Shown here piece after piece: positions 45,014 through 49,737 of a stretch of DNA of 49,737 nt. The notes under the pieces were generated by a model, which worked only from the letters and a program-made list of their open reading frames with translations, made no database searches and was not told the origin of the DNA. Position numbers and translations under genes: made by a program. The stretch's first letter is position 1. Each line of letters opens with the position of its first letter. Origin of the DNA: Candidatus Phycosocius spiralis (GTDB lineage: Bacteria > Pseudomonadota > Alphaproteobacteria > Caulobacterales > Aquidulcibacteraceae); NCBI RefSeq assembly GCF_030158815.1, contig NZ_BPFZ01000017.1, positions 1-49,737 of the forward strand, written 5' to 3'.

Positions 45014-46066
45014 ATGAGTGCGCGTGAACCCAGTCCAAGCCCTTGGTGGGATAGAGCACGTCATATGGATCGGCGTCCATTTTTATTGGCGCGCGGTCGC
45101 ATCAAACAGGCAATCCGCGCTTGGTTTGAGGGCGAAGGGTTTTGTGAAGTTGAGGCAGGGCAGTTGCAAGTCTCACCGGGCAATGAAACCCATTTACATG
45201 CACTGAGCACCACCAGGCTTTCGCCCGATGGCAAGCCCACTTCACTTTATCTGCACACCAGCCCCGAATTTGCCTGCAAGAAATTATTGGCGGCTGGGGA
45301 GACGTGCATTTTTGACTTTGCGCGGGTGTTTCGTAACCGCGAAGCCGGTCCACTCCACGCCACTGAATTCACCATGCTGGAATGGTATCGCGCGAACGCG
45401 CCTTGGCAGGCGGTTATTCAAGATTGCTTGACGCTGTTGTCGGTGGCCGCAGGAGCCATACCAACACCCAGCCTGAGCTGGAGGGGGCATGAAGTGTTGC
45501 TCCAAACGCCGCCGATCCATTTGAGTGTCCAGGATGCCTTCAAGGTCATGGCCGGGATCGACCTATTGGCGACCATAAGCGACGATGGGTTTGCTGATGC
45601 AGCAGCTTTGCGGGACGGCGCACTTAAAGCTGGAATAACCACCGGCCCGACCGATAGCTGGTCGGATATATTTTCGAAGATTTTGGTTGAAAAGATTGAG
45701 CCCTTCTTGGGCTTTGACGCACCGTGCGTGTTACATAGCTATCCGATCAGCGAAGCGGCACTTGCGCGAAAAAGCGCACTCGATCCCCGCGTGGCAGAAC
45801 GCTTTGAGCTTTATGTCTGCGGGATTGAGCTTGCCAATGGCTTTGGCGAATTGACCGACCCGCACGAACAACGCCGCCGCTTTGAAGCCGACATGGCAGC
45901 AAAGCAGGCCCTCTACGGGGAAACCTACCCCCTTGATGAAGACTTTTTGGCGGCCTTGGCCATCATGCCCAATGCCAGTGGCGTAGCATTGGGCTTTGAT
46001 CGCTTGGTCGTTTTGGCAACCGGAGCACGCCGGATTGAAGACGTGCTATGGACAGGCCTAGTTTAG
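45014..46066 (+). CDS. epmA: EF-P beta-lysyltransferase EpmA
   Basis: A 350-residue paralogue of class II lysyl-tRNA synthetase catalytic domain (EpmA/PoxA/GenX), which attaches (R)-beta-lysine to EF-P. Motif 2 is RVFRNREAGPLHATEFTMLEWYR, in segments, and motif 3 is GVALGFDRLVVL. No tRNA anticodon-binding domain. It is divergent from efp. The aminomutase EpmB, which makes beta-lysine, is not in the window. It overlaps the convergent protease gene by 4 nt. Confidence 0.95.
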   Translation: MSAREPSPSPWWDRARHMDRRPFLLARGRIKQAIRAWFEGEGFCEVEAGQLQVSPGNETHLHALSTTRLSPDGKPTSLYLHTSPEFACKKLLAAGETCIFDFARVFRNREAGPLHATEFTMLEWYRANAPWQAVIQDCLTLLSVAAGAIPTPSLSWRGHEVLLQTPPIHLSVQDAFKVMAGIDLLATISDDGFADAAALRDGALKAGITTGPTDSWSDIFSKILVEKIEPFLGFDAPCVLHSYPISEAALARKSALDPRVAERFELYVCGIELANGFGELTDPHEQRRRFEADMAAKQALYGETYPLDEDFLAALAIMPNASGVALGFDRLVVLATGARRIEDVLWTGLV

Positions 46067-48912
46067 GGCGTTGGCGTTGGGACTGGCGTTGCATCGGGGC
46101 CTGGAACCACTTTGATCAAGCGGGCTTTGGCTGGATCCAAATAGCGCTTCGCCAAGGCCTTGATTTCGTCCAATGTCGCAGAAGTATATTGGCTTTTGCC
46201 TTCACGAATACGCACCAACCGTTCTGGCTGGAAGCTTGCCCGATCAAGTGCGCCTAACCACCAAGGATTGTTGGCGGTGGTTTCATCAAAGTCGGCAATC
46301 AAGGGACGTCGTGCGCGTTGAAACAAATCATCGTCGATTTTGCCCGCAGCTAAATCGGCTGCAATCGCTTCCATGGTTACAAGGACTTTGTCGCTATCGC
46401 TTGGCTTGACTTCGGCAAGCGCGCCCAAAGTGCCATAGCCTGGAAACACGCGCGAGGGTGACCAATCCGTTCCAGGACTATAGCTTTCACCCAATTCCTC
46501 ACGAACGACCTCGGTCAGGCGGTTTTGGAGGATGGCGCTTAGTATCCGTAAGCCGCGCACTTCGCGTCCATCGCCAAAATCGCGCATCGGCCAATAGACC
46601 ATCGCCAAGGATTGATCGGCGCGGCCCTTATGGGTCAAGATGGTCGTGCCCCGGCCGGGTGGGAAAGAGACTTTGCGTTCTGCTGTCCGGGCTGCCAGAG
46701 CTTCCTCACGCACTGGTAATGCGCCAAAGGTTGCTGCAACTGCGTCACGGGCAGCCTCAACCGTCGTATCACCTACGATGATCACCTCGATGGCAGAGTT
46801 TTTACGCGCGGCATCAACGACGGTGCGGGCGGCCTCCAACGTCAATGTGTCAAACTGCTCTGGGGTTGGAAACGCGAAACGCGGATTATTGGCAAAAAGC
46901 ACATAGGGCCCTTGTGTGCCCCATACGGCGCCCGGCGTGGTATCAATTTGTCGGTAAATCGCGTCCTTAGCCGCTTTCAGGCGCGCCATACCGTCTGGCC
47001 GCCAAGCCGGATCGGTAAAGAAGGCTGCAAACACTTGTAGCTGAAGATTAAGGTCAGACGGTGTGGTCGCGCCATTAAACGCAAAGGCATCTTCATAGAC
47101 CCCAAAGCCAGTTCCGACACTGCGTCCTGCCAGCGCGCGCTGGAGCGCATCTATATCCAATCGCCCAAGGCCACCAGCAGTAAAGGCCGCATTAATGGCA
47201 TAGGCCAAGCCCGGTTGATCAGCCGGTAATGCTAATTGCCCGTCGCCGAAATTGACTGAAACCCGCACCCTTCCTTCTTCAAACTTGGTTGGCTTAATTG
47301 TCAGATAGACATTATTGGCAAAGCGGATTTTGGTGACGCCAATATCGGCTAGGCTCTGCGAGCTTGCGACCTGACCAATCTTGCCAAACTGCACATAATC
47401 CCACGTGCTTTTGGCTTCTGCTTTAGGGGCGGTAACGGCTTTAGTGCGCAAGCCGTCATAGGTGGCTTTGATAAAGGCTTCCCCGCCCTCAATCGGCGCA
47501 CCTGAAGAAACAAAAAGCTCGGGCGCTTCAGTGCCCCAGACTTTGCGTAATTGAGCGAGGCTCTCAGCAGGGGTCAAGGTTGGCGCAACTTTTTCAAACC
47601 AAGCAAGATCGTCCGCATCACTGGTCCACACCTCGTCATCGGCAAAAGAATCTAAAATGGAATCAACAAGCTCAGCTGAGCGTTGTGCATTTGTTTGCGC
47701 GGCTGCCTGACGATAGCTTTCACGCTCATTGGCCAGAGCAACCGCAAATTCATCGGGCGTGAAGCCAAAAGTCAGCGCCCGTCTTAGCTCTTGATCGCTG
47801 ATTTCCAGCGCTGCCTGCCATTTGGATGGGTCGCGCGCTGCGGTCTCAAGTGTAGCGGTTTCGGCAGCATTGAACCAGTTTGTGGTATCGATCCTGGCAC
47901 TTAAGATCGGCGCACCATCGCGGCGTGCAATGCGCTCTAGCCGAGTGTTCACCATCGTTTGCGCTAAGTCTAATAGCAAATCGTCGCGACGGGTCACGCT
48001 CGTATCGGGTTCATCCACATAGGGCTTCACATTAAACAGACTGACAGAGGTGGCGGCTTGGGGTTCCAGCAACAATCTAACCGATCCGGGTTCACGCTTT
48101 GGTGTTCCCAAGCTTGGATCTTTGCCGGGAGCAGCAGGGGCGGTCCAATTGGAAAATTGCTTTTTAATCAAAGCTTCAGTGGCCACTGGATCGAAGTCAC
48201 CGACCACAACCAATAAGGCGCGCTCTGGTGTATAAAAGCGCTCATAAAGGTCCTTGAACCGTTCACGCGGCGCTTCACGCACAACTTTCATATCGCCGAT
48301 TGGATTGCGGTCGGGGATACGGGTTCCATCAAGGGAATGGGCGATAAAAGCGCGAAACTGGCGCTCACTTGGGCTTTGGCGCGCCCGCTCCTCGCCCTCT
48401 ACAACACCACGCTCACGGTCGATGGCGTCGGGTGCCAGGGTTAAGCGACCAGCGGTTTCGCGCATGATGGACAGACCAAGATCAAGCTTTTCCGACTTGG
48501 GCATATCCAATTGATAAACCGTCTCATCCCAGCTGGTATAGGCATTGCTGTCGGGCCCAAAAGCTAAGCCTTCGCGTGAGAGGATTTTGTCCAACTCATT
48601 TTCAGGAATGTTTTTCGAACCATTAAAGGCCATGTGCTCTAAAAAATGCGCTAGACCTTTTTGGTTGTCTTCCTCGTTCAACGACCCAGCCGCAATGCGC
48701 AACCGAATGGAAGCTTCGTTTTTAGGGGTTGGCCATTTTTTGATCGCATAGCGCATGCCGTTGGCAAGGGTGCCATAGATTACACCTGAATCAGGTTTAA
48801 AGTCCGTGTAGCGATCATGGGGAAATCCGGGCTTTGGCGCGATTTGGGCCGATGCGAAGGTTGCCGTGCAGGCCAGTACAGCAATGATAAATGGTTTAAC
48901 AAATCGACGCAT
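46063..48912 (-). CDS. M16 family zinc metallopeptidase (full-length, insulinase/PqqL type)
   Basis: A 949-residue periplasmic protease with a signal peptide ending TFASAQ. The inverted zinc motif HxxEH is HFLEH at residues 89-93, with the third ligand in the downstream GVVEGEERAR. Two pairs of M16 domains fill the length, as in PqqL-like enzymes that degrade small peptides or fragments in a closed chamber. The C-terminus is a Pro/Thr repeat (GPDATPVPTPTP). It stands alone, convergent with epmA. Confidence 0.94.
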   Translation of the reverse strand: MRRFVKPFIIAVLACTATFASAQIAPKPGFPHDRYTDFKPDSGVIYGTLANGMRYAIKKWPTPKNEASIRLRIAAGSLNEEDNQKGLAHFLEHMAFNGSKNIPENELDKILSREGLAFGPDSNAYTSWDETVYQLDMPKSEKLDLGLSIMRETAGRLTLAPDAIDRERGVVEGEERARQSPSERQFRAFIAHSLDGTRIPDRNPIGDMKVVREAPRERFKDLYERFYTPERALLVVVGDFDPVATEALIKKQFSNWTAPAAPGKDPSLGTPKREPGSVRLLLEPQAATSVSLFNVKPYVDEPDTSVTRRDDLLLDLAQTMVNTRLERIARRDGAPILSARIDTTNWFNAAETATLETAARDPSKWQAALEISDQELRRALTFGFTPDEFAVALANERESYRQAAAQTNAQRSAELVDSILDSFADDEVWTSDADDLAWFEKVAPTLTPAESLAQLRKVWGTEAPELFVSSGAPIEGGEAFIKATYDGLRTKAVTAPKAEAKSTWDYVQFGKIGQVASSQSLADIGVTKIRFANNVYLTIKPTKFEEGRVRVSVNFGDGQLALPADQPGLAYAINAAFTAGGLGRLDIDALQRALAGRSVGTGFGVYEDAFAFNGATTPSDLNLQLQVFAAFFTDPAWRPDGMARLKAAKDAIYRQIDTTPGAVWGTQGPYVLFANNPRFAFPTPEQFDTLTLEAARTVVDAARKNSAIEVIIVGDTTVEAARDAVAATFGALPVREEALAARTAERKVSFPPGRGTTILTHKGRADQSLAMVYWPMRDFGDGREVRGLRILSAILQNRLTEVVREELGESYSPGTDWSPSRVFPGYGTLGALAEVKPSDSDKVLVTMEAIAADLAAGKIDDDLFQRARRPLIADFDETTANNPWWLGALDRASFQPERLVRIREGKSQYTSATLDEIKALAKRYLDPAKARLIKVVPGPDATPVPTPTP

Positions 48913-49045
48913 CTAATCCCCCAAAATGCTCAAAAATCTGACGCTAAGTGACCAAATGCTCACTTAATCGCGCTTTCGCTCACGTGCTTACCCAAAAGAG
49001 GCTAGGTGGTTTGGTCAAGTGACAAAGCTGTATTTGCCCCCAATA

Positions 49046-49460
49046 TCACCTTGTTGCAGTTCGGGCAGACACCAGAAAATCCCAACCATGGCCATAGCAA
49101 TCCTCAATGACCACCCCTTTTCCGTCAGACGCATGACTTGGTGCCTCACGAAACGTGACGCCCATCTCCTCCATCCACTGGTACTGAGACTCAAAGTCGG
49201 CTGTTGACAGAAAACCCAACCCGACTGCCCATTTGCCGGCTGATCACAGCGATCTCTTGGGGTCTTGACCCCGGTGCCAAAACAAGCCTTGTCAGTGTCC
49301 CTTAGGATGGCGCGATCGTCACCCAACGCTTTACCTCGCCCATCGGACGATCTACTAACAGGATTCATCCCAGTTTGGTGGTAAACCATGCAAAGGCTTC
49401 ATCATCGTCGGCAACAAAAAGTGTGAAGGCCTATAGTTGGTTCATGTCCAAATATGACAT
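49046..49460 (-). pseudogene. VOC (glyoxalase-like) family protein, nonsense-riddled
   Basis: Reading from ATG 49460 gives MSYLDMNQL, then TAG, then FTLFVADDDEAFAWFTTKLG, TGA, then ILLVDRPMGEVKRWVTIAPS, TAA, then GTLTRLVLAPG and ISRQMGSRVGF; after a 1-nt shift near 49206-49210 the sequence continues STADFESQYQWMEEMGVTF and ends EDCYGHGWDFLVSARTATR before TGA 49046. Together this is a complete VOC-fold gene of about 137 codons with one stop of each kind and one frameshift. Relatives include glyoxalase/bleomycin-resistance-like proteins. Clearly not translatable. Confidence 0.85.
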
Positions 49461-49648
49461 TGAAGCACAAGCCACAACAGATGAACATGGTTAAATCCAA
49501 GCTCGTTGCGTGACTTGGTTTACCTCTTTCAGGCATTGAACCATATGACATTAGGTGAAATGAATAATACAATAATACATTATTTGAACCTTAATTTAAT
49601 GGTTCATATAAAAAATAGAAATTGTTCATGGTTTTCAAGGAATGAGTT

Positions 49649-49737
49649 ATGGTGCAACTTACTCTAAGATCAAAATTGTATCTTATGATCATTGGATTTG
49701 GGCTTTGTATTGGAATCATTGCTTTCCTTTCATTTCT
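49649..49737 (+). CDS. N-terminus of a membrane protein, possibly a chemoreceptor (partial)
   Basis: ATG 49649 follows AAGGA at 49637-49641 with 7-nt spacing. The 29 visible residues start MVQLTLRSKLYLMIIGFG and continue as a hydrophobic helix to the window edge. A short basic N-terminus and immediate membrane helix are typical of methyl-accepting chemotaxis proteins and sensor kinases. The upstream 90 bases are strongly AT-rich and may hold the promoter. Confidence 0.5.
   Translation, partial: MVQLTLRSKLYLMIIGFGLCIGIIAFLSF

Noticed and set aside
49015-49389. Minus-strand frame of 124 codons near the right end
   Set aside because: It is out of frame with the VOC pseudogene, whose residues are clearly readable in the neighbouring frames.
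1-49737. CRISPR array or rRNA genes
   Set aside because: No regularly spaced repeats and no rRNA-like sequence were seen; the only RNA gene is tRNA-Gly.

Overview
The window looks like the chromosome of an alphaproteobacterium, most plausibly of the Caulobacterales/Hyphomonadales side. The support is a TrcR (DUF1013) regulator, a CheY-CheZ pair with an alphaproteobacterial look, lipoproteins and several TonB receptors. Taxonomy is inferred from gene content only.

Left chromosomal part (1-11474). It opens with a collapsed locus: a transglutaminase and a circularly permuted ATP-grasp gene, both broken by frameshifts and stops, with the gene usually found between them missing. Then come an intact MoxR ATPase / VWA protein pair, RecQ helicase, a subtilisin-like autotransporter lipoprotein, the cell-cycle regulator TrcR with a clear terminator, and a lipoprotein alpha/beta hydrolase.

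Integrated island (about 11475-35398, 23.9 kb). A 51-bp direct repeat of the 3' part of tRNA-Gly(GCC) lies at both ends; the intact tRNA is at the right end. Beside the left copy is a tyrosine integrase, followed by a HigBA toxin-antitoxin pair, two small HTH proteins, a DUF4143 ATPase, a MOB relaxase, a coupling-protein-like membrane protein that has lost its P-loop, and a CopG-like protein. No type IV secretion (trb/virB) genes are present, so the element looks like a stripped, at most mobilisable, ICE. The right half is a phosphorus-acquisition module: PhnD-PhnC-PhnE ABC transporter, an RpiR/SIS regulator, a HAD phosphatase, and a four-gene operon of TonB receptor - PhoD phosphatase - propeller/phosphoesterase - TonB receptor. 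A 13-bp palindrome-like motif, TGA(N)A(N)(A/T)TATTCA, occurs before phnD, between phnE and rpiR, and between the HAD gene and the receptor operon. I read it as the candidate operator of the RpiR regulator. The module is then an island-borne system in which large phosphorylated compounds enter through TonB receptors, are dephosphorylated in the periplasm, and a small phosphorus compound is imported by PhnCDE under control of a phosphosugar-type sensor rather than PhoB.

Right chromosomal part (35428-49737). Housekeeping genes: ProXp-ala-like deacylase, CnoX, a LON-domain protein, Trm112-like and DUF971 proteins in one tight cluster; RibF and a MaoC hydratase; CheY and CheZ; RlmN; gamma-glutamyltransferase; EF-P with divergent EpmA; a large M16 protease; a VOC-fold pseudogene with three stops; and the start of a membrane protein that resembles a chemoreceptor. 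Three separate broken loci in 50 kb (ATP-grasp/transglutaminase, 3' end of phnC, VOC gene) suggest ongoing gene decay, or in part consensus errors at homopolymers.
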